Shown here: one piece after another, positions 17,092 to 24,381 of the stretch
How the letters are laid out: each line of letters starts with the position of its first letter
How positions within the stretch are numbered: position 1 is the stretch's first letter
Notes under the pieces: generated by a model
Seen by the model: the letters and a program-made list of their open reading frames with translations, nothing else
The model's database searches: none
What the model was told of the DNA's origin: nothing
NCBI GenBank assembly: GCA_038205395.1
Contig: JBBRBX010000078.1
Location: 1-27,932 of the forward strand
Direction: 5' to 3'
Source: Fredericiella sp038205395
Lineage (GTDB): Bacteria; Chloroflexota; Anaerolineae; Caldilineales; Caldilineaceae
Length of the DNA: 27,932 bases
Made by a program: the position numbers and the translations under genes

Positions 17092-17157
17092 GAGTATACA
17101 GCAGGAGTATGCCGCCACGGGTATGCAGTACGAGTATACTGTGGGAGTATAATGGTG
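17092..17157. repeat. Five tandem GAGTATAC-like repeats, about 13-bp period
   Basis: Units begin at 17092 (GAGTATAC), 17105 (GAGTATGC), 17119 (GGGTATGC), 17132 (GAGTATAC) and 17145 (GAGTATAA), a spacing of 13, 14, 13 and 13 bp. An inverted copy (TTATACTC) lies at 17053-17060. The last unit contains TATAAT (17148-17153), which can serve as the -10 of the FmdB-type gene. The array sits between two divergent genes and looks like an iteron-style protein-binding array. Confidence 0.7.
17148..17153 (+). promoter_or_regulatory. Probable -10 element of the FmdB-type gene
   Basis: TATAAT inside the fifth GAGTATAC-like repeat. The hexamer 17 nt upstream (GCAGTA) is a poor -35, which fits a promoter that needs an activator bound to the repeats. 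Transcription would start near 17160, right before a strong hairpin. Confidence 0.5.
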
Positions 17158-17160
17158 ATT

Positions 17161-17185
17161 CCGCCGCCTGCCAAGCAGGCGGCGG
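17161..17185 (+). other. Perfect 11-bp GC hairpin at the predicted mRNA 5' end
   Basis: CCGCCGCCTGC (17161-17171), a three-base CAA loop, then GCAGGCGGCGG (17175-17185). It begins about 8 nt after the TATAAT, so it would form the very 5' end of the FmdB-type transcript. The ribosome site GAGGTG (17193-17198) lies just after it and stays exposed. No U-tract follows, so it is not a standard terminator. A 5' stabilising structure is the likelier role. Confidence 0.6.
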
Positions 17186-17202
17186 TGGTGACGAGGTGCA
17201 GG

Positions 17203-17613
17203 ATGCCGATTTATGAGTTTGCCTGTCAAGACTGCGGGCATGAGTTTGAGAAGATCCAATCGTTTTCCGACAGCAGCACGCCGCACTGTCCCAACTGTCA
17301 GGGGGTGCATGTCCAGCGCCGGCTGAGTGCGCCGGCTATTCATTTCAAAGGCAGCGGCTGGTATATTACAGACAGCAAGAATGCCGCTAAAAAGGCGGTG
17401 ACGGGTTCGCCGGCAAATGGCGACGAGGGAAAGGGCGAATCATCTAAAGGGGAGCCGTCTAAGAGTGAAGCCGGCAAGAGTGAGCCTGGCAAGAGTGAGG
17501 CCGGCAAAGGCGAAGGCAAAAGCGAATCAAACAAAAATGATTCCGCTAAGAACGAATCCGGCAAGAGCGAAAACGCTCCTGCGGCAGCCAAAGCCAAGAA
17601 TGCGGCTGAATAG
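17203..17613 (+). CDS. FmdB-family putative regulatory protein with zinc ribbon and repetitive charged tail
   Basis: The 136 residues begin with MPIYEFACQDCGHEFEK, the FmdB/CxxC_CxxC_SSSS signature. Zinc ligands are C8, C11, C29 and C32. Residues about 43-58 (PAIHFKGSGWYITD) match the conserved end of the family domain. From about 65 on the protein is disordered and built of K, E, S, G and N, including six pentapeptides of the type K-S/G-E-x-x encoded by 15-bp repeats (17431-17520). The ATG at 17203 is chosen because the family always starts here and GAGGTG precedes it by 4 nt; the longer open frame upstream crosses the promoter and hairpin. Its biochemical role is not established. Confidence 0.88.
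   Translation: MPIYEFACQDCGHEFEKIQSFSDSSTPHCPNCQGVHVQRRLSAPAIHFKGSGWYITDSKNAAKKAVTGSPANGDEGKGESSKGEPSKSEAGKSEPGKSEAGKGEGKSESNKNDSAKNESGKSENAPAAAKAKNAAE
17431..17520 (+). repeat. Six 15-bp in-frame repeats in the FmdB-type gene tail
   Basis: Units of the type AAGAGTGAAGCCGGC begin at 17431, 17446, 17461, 17476, 17491 and 17506. The third to fifth are nearly identical; the outer ones have diverged. They encode KGESS, KGEPS, KSEAG, KSEPG, KSEAG and KGEGK. Confidence 0.85.
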
Positions 17614-17696
17614 CGGTCAGAACCATCCACATTGTCATCAGCCTACGCAACTGTGTACATAACCCAGTAGCTGGTGCAACCCACTAGGAGGAGTGC

Positions 17697-18101
17697 ATGT
17701 CAGTACCCAAGCGGTTTGATATCCTGCGCTTTTTTAGCGGCTTGCTGAAGGTGCTTGCCTGGATCACCTTGGTGCTCGCGATCCTCAGCGCCATCGCCAT
17801 TGCCCTGGTCGGCGCTCAGATGGGCTCTTTCCTGCAGTTGGCGGGCCAGCAGTTTGCCCCGCTGGCGTCCAGCGTGGCAGGCACAGGCGGCATTTTTCTC
17901 GCCATCTTTGTGCTGCTGGGCGGCTTGTTCTATTTTGTGCTGCTGTATGCATTGGGCGAGATGATTGCGCTGCAGATCGCAGTCGAAGAAAACACGCGCC
18001 TGACCGCAGCACTGCTGCTAAAGATGCACCAGGACAGCCTGGTGGACACGCGCGCGGCCTATCCCGGCGCGTTCACCAATGAGCCTGCCCCTTTCAAGTA
18101 G
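17697..18101 (+). CDS. Small membrane protein of unknown function, two predicted helices
   Basis: The 134 residues have hydrophobic segments at about 15-42 and 60-90, a short charged N-terminus and a cytoplasmic-looking tail (about 95-134) with a LLLKMHQ stretch. I do not recognise the family. AGGAGG (17686-17691) lies 5 nt before the ATG, so the start is solid. It sits 83 bp after the FmdB-type gene on the same strand, with a possible weak promoter between them (TTGTCA 17632-17637, TACATA 17656-17661), so it may or may not share that transcript. A strong inverted repeat at 18164-18196 separates it from the next gene. Confidence 0.75.
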   Translation: MSVPKRFDILRFFSGLLKVLAWITLVLAILSAIAIALVGAQMGSFLQLAGQQFAPLASSVAGTGGIFLAIFVLLGGLFYFVLLYALGEMIALQIAVEENTRLTAALLLKMHQDSLVDTRAAYPGAFTNEPAPFK

Positions 18102-18163
18102 CATCGGCTCGCTGCGCACCTCTCGCACTTGAGCCGCGCAAATGCCAGCTTTATAACAAGCAG

Positions 18164-18196
18164 AGGGCGACGGAGTAGAATAGAATCCGTCGCCCT
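18164..18196 (+). terminator. 11-bp perfect inverted repeat, possible terminator
   Basis: AGGGCGACGGA (18164-18174), an 11-nt A-rich loop, then TCCGTCGCCCT (18186-18196). The following bases are GGTTGTGTTG, T-rich but not a clean U-tract. Its place after the small membrane protein gene fits transcription termination. It could also act as a processing or stability element of the amidohydrolase leader. Confidence 0.5.
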
Positions 18197-18206
18197 GGTT
18201 GTGTTG

Positions 18207-18234
18207 CGGCAGTTTGCTCCCGGCAGTTTGCTTC
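18207..18234 (+). repeat. Two tandem 14-bp repeats upstream of the amidohydrolase
   Basis: CGGCAGTTTGCTCC (18207-18220) is followed directly by CGGCAGTTTGCTTC (18221-18234) and then the start of a third copy (CGGC). They differ at one position. They lie in the leader, about 40 bp before the ATG. Confidence 0.7.
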
Positions 18235-18272
18235 CGGCGATAGCAGTGACAGCGATAGATAGAAGGATTGTT

Positions 18273-19709
18273 ATGGGTGAAATTGTTGATGTTTTGCTGC
18301 TCCATGCCCACCTGTTCACCATGTGCGGGGACGGCGTCGGCTATGTGGCGGACGGCGCGGTGGCCGTGCGCGATGATAAAATTGTGGCCGCCGGCGCAAC
18401 GGCAGAGTTGGAAAATTACTATTCGGCGCGCGAGGTGATCGACGCCACCGACCATGTGCTGCTGCCGGGGCTGATCGATGCCCATATGCATACACCCTTT
18501 GCCGTGGTGCGCGGGGTGGCGCAGGATGTCGCCCACTGGATGCAGCGCGGGCTGGCGGTCTATGCGCGCAACCTGCTGCCGGCGGCGTCGCTGGCGGGCA
18601 CTCGCTTGAATGTGCTGGAGGCGCTCAAGACCGGCTCCACGACGTTGGGTGACTTTGCCGTGCCGCATGAGGGCTGGGCGGACATCTTCGCCGAGATTGG
18701 GGTGCGCGCCGTGTTGACGCCGACGATCAACGCCCTGCCGCGCGCGGGGATGGCGGGCTGGCCGGTGGGGGAACTCTACCCGCTGGATGAGAGCGAAGGC
18801 GACCGCTCCATCCAAGCGGCGGTGGCCTTCGCTCGCGAATGGCACGGCGCCGAACAAGGGCGCATCACGGTCATGTATGGCCCGCAGGCGGCGGATATGC
18901 TGGATCGCGACCAACTGCTGCATGTCAAACGGCTGGCGGCCGCCGATGGGCTGCGCATCCATATGCATGTGGCGCAGGGCGACCGCGAGATCGACCAGAT
19001 GCTCAAACGCTACGGCAAGCGCACGCCCGATTTCCTCGACCAAATCGGCTATCTGGACGATCAGTTGCTGGCGGTGCATCTGACCGAAGCCACAGATGAC
19101 GAGGCGCAGATGATCGCCTACAGCGGGGCGGCGATGGTGCTCTGTTCGGGGAGCATCGGCCTCATTGATGGGCTGGTGCCGCCGGCGCATCATTTCCGCA
19201 CCAGCGGTGGGTCGGTGGCGCTGGGGTCGGACCAGGCGGCGGGCAACAACAGCAACAATATCTTTAACGAGATGAAGCTGACCGCCCTGTTCAACAAAAT
19301 CAAATTCCGTGACCCCACCGTGATGCCGGCGTGGGCAGTGCTGCGCATGGCCACCATCGAAGGCGCACGCGCGCTTGGTCTGGATGACCAGATCGGCTCG
19401 CTCGAGCCGGGCAAGCAGGCCGACCTCATTCTGGTCGATCTGCGGGCGCTGAACCTGACCCCCGTGCTGGCCGATCCGATCCGCAACCTGGTTCCCAACC
19501 TCGTCTACGCCGCCACCGGCAAAGAGGTGGATCTGGTGATGGTGGCGGGCCGTGTATTGATGCGCGACGGCTGTGTGTTGACGGCGGATGAACAGGCCGC
19601 ACGCGTGACGGCGCAGGAGATGGCGGACGAGGTGGCGGCGGCGGTGCGGCGCGACCCGCTGCACCGGGAGCTGGCGCTGCTGGATGCGATGGACAAAGGA
19701 TGGCTGTAA
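18273..19709 (+). CDS. Metal-dependent amidohydrolase (chlorohydrolase/deaminase family)
   Basis: Amidohydrolase-superfamily enzyme (TrzN/AtzA/SAH-deaminase branch), 478 residues. Likely metal ligands are H71 and H73 (DAHMH), H232 and D320 (LGSDQAAGNN), with H269 (AVHLTEA) as a further catalytic histidine. Members hydrolyse amino or halo groups on heterocycles such as adenosine derivatives, guanine or triazines; the substrate here is unknown. The position where many deaminases have Glu (HxAE) reads HVAQ, with Q235. The C-terminal IGSLEPGKQADLILVD segment closes the composite beta-sandwich. ATG 18273 follows AGAAGGA (18261-18267) and is preferred over the TTG at 18129, which would cross the repeats upstream. 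The ABC-2 permease begins 2 nt after its stop. Confidence 0.92.
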   Translation: MGEIVDVLLLHAHLFTMCGDGVGYVADGAVAVRDDKIVAAGATAELENYYSAREVIDATDHVLLPGLIDAHMHTPFAVVRGVAQDVAHWMQRGLAVYARNLLPAASLAGTRLNVLEALKTGSTTLGDFAVPHEGWADIFAEIGVRAVLTPTINALPRAGMAGWPVGELYPLDESEGDRSIQAAVAFAREWHGAEQGRITVMYGPQAADMLDRDQLLHVKRLAAADGLRIHMHVAQGDREIDQMLKRYGKRTPDFLDQIGYLDDQLLAVHLTEATDDEAQMIAYSGAAMVLCSGSIGLIDGLVPPAHHFRTSGGSVALGSDQAAGNNSNNIFNEMKLTALFNKIKFRDPTVMPAWAVLRMATIEGARALGLDDQIGSLEPGKQADLILVDLRALNLTPVLADPIRNLVPNLVYAATGKEVDLVMVAGRVLMRDGCVLTADEQAARVTAQEMADEVAAAVRRDPLHRELALLDAMDKGWL

Positions 19710-19710
19710 C

Positions 19711-20475
19711 GTGAGTGAACTGTGGCGGGGCGCCTGGGTGATCTACCGCAAGCACATGCACAAGTTTGTGCGCAACAGCACCGAAGTGGGTGGCACGCTG
19801 GCGGCGCCGCTACTGCTGGCCATGACCTTCGGCGCGGGGATGCAGCAGATCGTCAATCCTGCCGCCATCGGCGGGGCCAACTATCTCTCGTTTATCACGC
19901 CGGGGATTCTGGGCTTTACGGCGCTGAGCGGTGCGGTCAATGCCGGCATGACCATTTTGGAAGAGAAGATCCGCGGCTATCTCAAGCAGTATCTGGTGGC
20001 GCCGATCCCGCGCGCCAGTGTGCTGCTGGCCTCGACCCTGAGTGGGCTGGTGAAGACGTTGGTGCAGTCACTCTTGGTTCTGCTGATCGCACTGCTGTTT
20101 GGGGCGCACCTGGTGACTTCGCCGGCGGGGATCGTGGGTGCGCTGGCAGTGCTGACGCTGTTTATGCTGGCCATCGTCGGCTTTGCCAATGGGGTGGCGC
20201 TGCGCAGCAAGTCAATCGGCGGCTATCACACCATGCTCTTTTTGCTCAACCTGCCCCTGCTCTTTTTGAGCAACGCCTTTTACCCGCTGGACGCCATGCC
20301 GGCATGGATGCGGGTGGTGGCGCTCGCCAACCCGACCACCTATGTGGTGGACGGCCTGCGCCAGACATTGTTCGGCGGCGGCAGCCTGCCGCTGCTGTTG
20401 AGCCTGGCGGTGCTGGCGCTGTTTGCGCTGGGGCTGCAGTGGTATGGCGTGACGAGTTTTCGCAAAGCAGTGTAG
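19711..20475 (+). CDS. ABC-2 type transporter permease (DrrB-like), no ATPase nearby
   Basis: The 254 residues have six predicted helices in the ABC-2 exporter pattern: a first helix after VGGTLAAPLLLAMTF, an amphipathic EEKIRGYLKQYLVAPIPR coupling segment (about 81-98), and a late LFLSNAFYPLDAMPAWMR motif characteristic of DrrB/NodJ-type permeases. GTG 19711 is chosen because it lies 2 nt after the amidohydrolase stop and matches the family N-terminus; an ATG at 19684 would overlap that gene by 26 nt. Such permeases need a separate ATPase, which is not encoded on either side. Co-transcription with the amidohydrolase suggests export of a small molecule, but this is inference. Confidence 0.88.
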   Translation: MSELWRGAWVIYRKHMHKFVRNSTEVGGTLAAPLLLAMTFGAGMQQIVNPAAIGGANYLSFITPGILGFTALSGAVNAGMTILEEKIRGYLKQYLVAPIPRASVLLASTLSGLVKTLVQSLLVLLIALLFGAHLVTSPAGIVGALAVLTLFMLAIVGFANGVALRSKSIGGYHTMLFLLNLPLLFLSNAFYPLDAMPAWMRVVALANPTTYVVDGLRQTLFGGGSLPLLLSLAVLALFALGLQWYGVTSFRKAV

Positions 20476-20499
20476 CGGCAGTAACCAGTGTAGCGGCAG
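20468..20499 (+). repeat. 14-bp direct repeat at the end of the ABC-2 permease gene
   Basis: CAGTGTAGCGGCAG occurs at 20468-20481 and 20486-20499, an 18-bp period. The first copy includes the permease stop codon (TAG 20473-20475). Further GGCAGTAA-like pieces follow up to 20530. This looks like a local tandem duplication in the short spacer. Confidence 0.6.
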
Positions 20500-20542
20500 C
20501 AGCCGGCAGTAATTAGTAAAGCAGTAACCGGCAAAGGTGGCA

Positions 20543-20749
20543 ATGAGCGCAGAAGAATATATCAAGCTGGATCAGTTTCTAAAGCTGGCGCAGATGGCGC
20601 AGACCGGCGGCCAGGCCAAGGCGCTGATCTTGGAGGGGCTGGTCAAGGTCAACGGCGAAGTGGAACTGCGCCGCGGGCGCAAACTCCACCACGGCGATCG
20701 CGTCGAGGTGGAGGGTGAGGAACTGCTGGTGGCGGTCGAAGCGGATTAG
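20543..20749 (+). CDS. Small S4-domain RNA-binding protein (YaaA/RlbA or YbcJ-like)
   Basis: The 68 residues consist almost only of an S4 domain: IKLDQFLKLAQM..GGQAKALILEGLVKVNGEVELRRGRKL, then the HHGDRVEVEGEELLV strand pair. Proteins of this kind bind structured RNA, often ribosomal. B. subtilis RlbA is encoded between dnaN and recF near the origin, which is of interest given the oriC-like region 4.5 kb away, but this is weak evidence. AAAGGTGG (20533-20540) supports ATG 20543 over the GTG two codons upstream. The TAG overlaps the stop of the convergent DUF1385 gene. Confidence 0.88.
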   Translation: MSAEEYIKLDQFLKLAQMAQTGGQAKALILEGLVKVNGEVELRRGRKLHHGDRVEVEGEELLVAVEAD

Positions 20750-21774
20750 TCGGCAGCGACTGCCGGCGCGGCTGCCGGTTCTCTGGCGGGCGCTTCTCTG
20801 ACCGGCAGACCATCCACTGCTGTGGCTGCGCCGGCAGAGGCGGCAGAGGCGGCAGCATCGTCTATTGCAGCCAGCCGCCCATCGGCAACCAGCACCGGCT
20901 TGAGCGCGGTGATGGCGCATTCGACCATGCCGTCTTCCGGCTCGCGCGTGGTCATCTTCTGCAGCGCCAGGCCGGGCGCGATCAACAGGCGCATCAGCGA
21001 GTTGCCCTCATGCGCGGCGCTGAAGCGGATGATCTCATAGGCGATCCCCGCTACAATGGGGATGAGCGCCAGGCGCGTGACGAAGCGCAGCAGCAGCGCT
21101 GCCCAGCCCGGTTCGACGCCGGAAAAGGTCAGCGGCGCAAAGAGAATGATGCTGATCACCAGCACATAGAGCAGAAAGCTGGTGCCGCAGCGTGTGTGCT
21201 GGACACTGTAGCGCTGCACGGACTCGACCGTAAGCGGCGCACCGTCTTCGTAGGCGTTGATGGTTTTGTGCTCGGCCCCGTGATAGCCAAAGACCCGGCG
21301 AATCTCACTCATTCTGCCGATCAGCCACAGGTAGGCGAGAAAGACGAGCAGACGGATGACACCTTCAAAAAAGGCGTCCACCAGCGGGTTGTCGTTGACA
21401 AAAGTGGCGAGCAGGCGGGCGGCAAAGGTGGGCAGCAGAAAGAAGAGAGCCACCGCAAACAACAGGCTGGCGCCGATGGTTGTCCATGCCACAGGGCCGC
21501 TGAATTCGATCTTCTCCTGGCCTTCTTCCTGCGTGGCGACTTCCCCGCTCCACATCAGCGCACGGATACCGAGGCCCAGCGCATCCCACAACATGCCGAG
21601 ACCGCGCACAAAAGGCCACTGCCCCCACTTGCTGGTGTAGATTTTGGCCGTCAGCGGTTCCTCGTGCAGGACCACTTCGCCCTGCAGGTTGCGCACGGCG
21701 ATCGCCATGGACTTGCGCCCACGCATCATAACGCCTTCAATGACTGCTTGCCCACCATAGTATTGTTTTGCCAT
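20746..21774 (-). CDS. DUF1385 (YqhQ-type) membrane protein
   Basis: The 342 residues start with the family hallmark YYGGQAVIEGVMMRG. Hydrophobic segments lie at about 110-130, 145-170, 200-225 and 230-255, and the conserved FGYHGAEHKTINAYE motif with candidate metal-binding His and Glu lies between them. The C-terminal 60 residues are Ala-rich low complexity. Related proteins occur in Firmicutes (YqhQ) and Chloroflexota; the function is not established. ATG 21774 is chosen over the open frame to 21828 because homologues begin at MAKQYYGGQ-like sequence. No clear ribosome site is visible. It is convergent with the S4 gene, with overlapping stop codons. Confidence 0.9.
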   Translation of the reverse strand: MAKQYYGGQAVIEGVMMRGRKSMAIAVRNLQGEVVLHEEPLTAKIYTSKWGQWPFVRGLGMLWDALGLGIRALMWSGEVATQEEGQEKIEFSGPVAWTTIGASLLFAVALFFLLPTFAARLLATFVNDNPLVDAFFEGVIRLLVFLAYLWLIGRMSEIRRVFGYHGAEHKTINAYEDGAPLTVESVQRYSVQHTRCGTSFLLYVLVISIILFAPLTFSGVEPGWAALLLRFVTRLALIPIVAGIAYEIIRFSAAHEGNSLMRLLIAPGLALQKMTTREPEDGMVECAITALKPVLVADGRLAAIDDAAASAASAGAATAVDGLPVREAPAREPAAAPAVAAD

Positions 21775-21847
21775 AATCCGGCAGTTTAGCACGAAAGCGG
21801 CCAAAGTGGCGAAACCGCCACGGGGCACTTTCGATGATTTAGGCCGT

Positions 21848-21876
21848 TTGACCCATTGACGAGTGCGTCGTATGAT
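21848..21876 (+). promoter_or_regulatory. Sigma70-type promoter of the Yip1-family gene
   Basis: TTGACC (21848-21853), a 17-nt spacer and TATGAT (21871-21876). Transcription would start near 21883, about 80 nt before the ATG at 21965. It lies in the 190-bp divergent spacer with the DUF1385 gene. Confidence 0.65.
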
Positions 21877-21964
21877 CGAAGTTGCAGTTGCTGCACTTAT
21901 TGTTACCGGCTTACCTTTTCCAACAACTATTTGTCACACAGGATTTCGCCAAAGGAGGAATGGT

Positions 21965-22531
21965 ATGGATTTCAATTCGATGATTGCCAATGTGCGCCGC
22001 GCCATGTCGCTGGATCGGAGCTTTTACCGAGAGGTGGCTAACGACGAGCGCTACAACCAAGAGGCGCTCATGGTCGTGGTGGTGGCTGCGGTGCTGACCG
22101 GCATCGGCGGCTTTCTGGGCGGCATCCTGACCGGCAACTTCCTCGGTGCACTGGTCGGCCTGGTAGTCGGTGTAATTCTGGCGGTGGCCGGCTACTACAT
22201 TTGGTCCTATGTCGTGCAGTTTGTCGGCAAGGCCATGTTTCAGGGACAGGCCACTGTGCCGCAGCTGCTGCGCACGCTCGGCTATGCCTACGCCCCGACC
22301 GTTTTGGGCGTCTTCTCCTTCATCCCCTGCTTTGGCGGGTTGATTGCACTGGTCGGCAGCATCTGGAGCCTGGTGTGCGGCTTTTTCGCCGTGCGCGAGA
22401 CACATGGGCTGAGTGACGGCAAAACGATTGTCACCGTCGTGGCGGGCTGGCTGCTTGTGCTGATCATCACGGCGGTTGTGAGCGCCATCTTTGGCATCCC
22501 TCTGGGCATGGTCGCCTTGATGGGCAACTAG
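21965..22531 (+). CDS. Yip1-family integral membrane protein
   Basis: The 188 residues have five hydrophobic segments (about 40-60, 62-85, 105-130, 135-155 and 165-188) after a soluble N-terminus of about 30 residues with LDRSFYREVANDE. The gene order and the pattern of Gly-rich helices fit the bacterial Yip1/YIF1 domain family, whose function in bacteria is unknown. An AAAGGAGG (21951-21958) lies 6 nt before ATG 21965. An ATG at 21960 is out of frame. The gene has its own promoter and is followed by a good terminator, so it is probably monocistronic. Confidence 0.82.
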   Translation: MDFNSMIANVRRAMSLDRSFYREVANDERYNQEALMVVVVAAVLTGIGGFLGGILTGNFLGALVGLVVGVILAVAGYYIWSYVVQFVGKAMFQGQATVPQLLRTLGYAYAPTVLGVFSFIPCFGGLIALVGSIWSLVCGFFAVRETHGLSDGKTIVTVVAGWLLVLIITAVVSAIFGIPLGMVALMGN

Positions 22532-22583
22532 ACCAACGCACCTGCCTCAACCCCTTTTGCGGCACACTTCTCAGTCCCTTCTC

Positions 22584-22619
22584 TACCAGGGCGCAATTTG
22601 CGCCCTGGTATTCGTTTCT
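22584..22619 (+). terminator. Rho-independent-type terminator after the Yip1-family gene
   Basis: An 11-bp perfect stem, TACCAGGGCGC (22584-22594) with GCGCCCTGGTA (22600-22610), an AATTT loop, then the T-rich TTCGTTTCT. The stem extends by AA/TT pairs into the loop. It lies 53 bp after the Yip1-family stop and before the thyX promoter. Confidence 0.8.
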
Positions 22620-22632
22620 CCCGCTTTGGCTA

Positions 22633-22641
22633 TGCTAAAAT
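22633..22641 (+). promoter_or_regulatory. Extended -10 element before thyX
   Basis: TGCTAAAAT gives TAAAAT (22636-22641) with the TGn extension. No -35 hexamer is seen at the right distance, as is common for extended -10 promoters. The start would be near 22648, about 55 nt before the GTG. Confidence 0.45.
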
Positions 22642-22703
22642 AGACGCTTTCTGATCGGCTGTCAGCAGCCGGATGCTGCCGGTCCGGCAAGGGGAAAAAC
22701 TTT

Positions 22704-23762
<1,059 letters not shown>

Positions 23763-23810
23763 CATGGTTGCCAGGATGGTTGAGCAGCCCGTTTAGATAG
23801 GGAGAGCAGC

Positions 23811-24317
23811 ATGGCAAGCGACAACGGAATGCTGGCGACAATGCTTGGCGCCGACCAACTGGGGATCCGGTTGGAAATTGTGGGCGGCTTGCCCATTTGG
23901 GAAACGCATCCTGTCGTCAAGCACCAGCGCGCTATTGACCGTATCCGCGAGACAATCCGGCGCCCGCCCACTGGCAGCGAAGGCGGCTGCGGCTGTGTCC
24001 ACTTTGCCGATGTATACGTACAGTTTCCAGACGGTTCCCTCAAGCGGCCCGACATTTCGATCTTCTGCCGTGAACCCGACGAGGAAGATGAGGCTGTCCG
24101 CTTAGTGCCGGAAGCGGTGATCGAGGTGATCAGCCGCGGCTTTGAGGCGAAGGACTTAGAGATAGGCCCCAATTTTTATCTGGCGCAAGGTGTGCAGGAT
24201 GTGGTGGTTTTTGACCCGGACACCCTGTACGTTCTGCATGTGCGCCGCTCCGGCGCGCAGCGGCTGCTGTCGCCGGTTACGCTGCAGTTGCAATGCGGCT
24301 GTGTGTGTGTCGTGTAA
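23811..24317 (+). CDS. Uma2-family (DUF820) PD-(D/E)XK nuclease-like protein
   Basis: The 168 residues contain the core of the Uma2 family: RPDISIF with D81, then PEAVIEVIS with E105, then an FEAKDLEIGPNFYLAQGV-type segment leading to VVVFDP. The D and E fit the PD-(D/E)XK catalytic pair; K114 may be the Lys. The N-terminal HxxVKHQRAI helix is also typical. Members are common and often multicopy in Cyanobacteria and Chloroflexota; their role is unknown. ATG 23811 follows GGGAG (23800-23804). It stands alone between thyX and the sugar cluster. The end (LQLQCGCVCVV) is Cys-rich. Confidence 0.8.
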   Translation: MASDNGMLATMLGADQLGIRLEIVGGLPIWETHPVVKHQRAIDRIRETIRRPPTGSEGGCGCVHFADVYVQFPDGSLKRPDISIFCREPDEEDEAVRLVPEAVIEVISRGFEAKDLEIGPNFYLAQGVQDVVVFDPDTLYVLHVRRSGAQRLLSPVTLQLQCGCVCVV

Positions 24318-24381
24318 TTTCACCTGAGCCGCAGCCTGATTTACAAACTCGTCTGCCGGCTCAACCCCAAAGGGTTCTTTT

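Noticed and set aside
17092..17157. GAGTATAC array as a CRISPR
   Set aside because: The 8-bp repeats and about 5-bp spacers are far too short and no cas gene is nearby.
16984..17202. Upstream extension of the FmdB-type gene to the ATG at 16984
   Set aside because: It would translate the GAGTATAC array and the hairpin, and the family starts at MPIYEF-like sequence with a ribosome site just before 17203.
18018..19664. 548-codon open frame on the minus strand opposite the amidohydrolase
   Set aside because: It lies antisense to a gene with clear catalytic motifs. The product is His/Arg/Gln-rich with no domain pattern, as expected from the complement of GC-rich coding DNA.
19722..20516. 264-codon plus-strand frame overlapping the ABC-2 permease
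   Set aside because: It is a +2 shadow frame of a gene with clear transmembrane helices; its product lacks hydrophobic segments and is rich in Gly, Arg and His.
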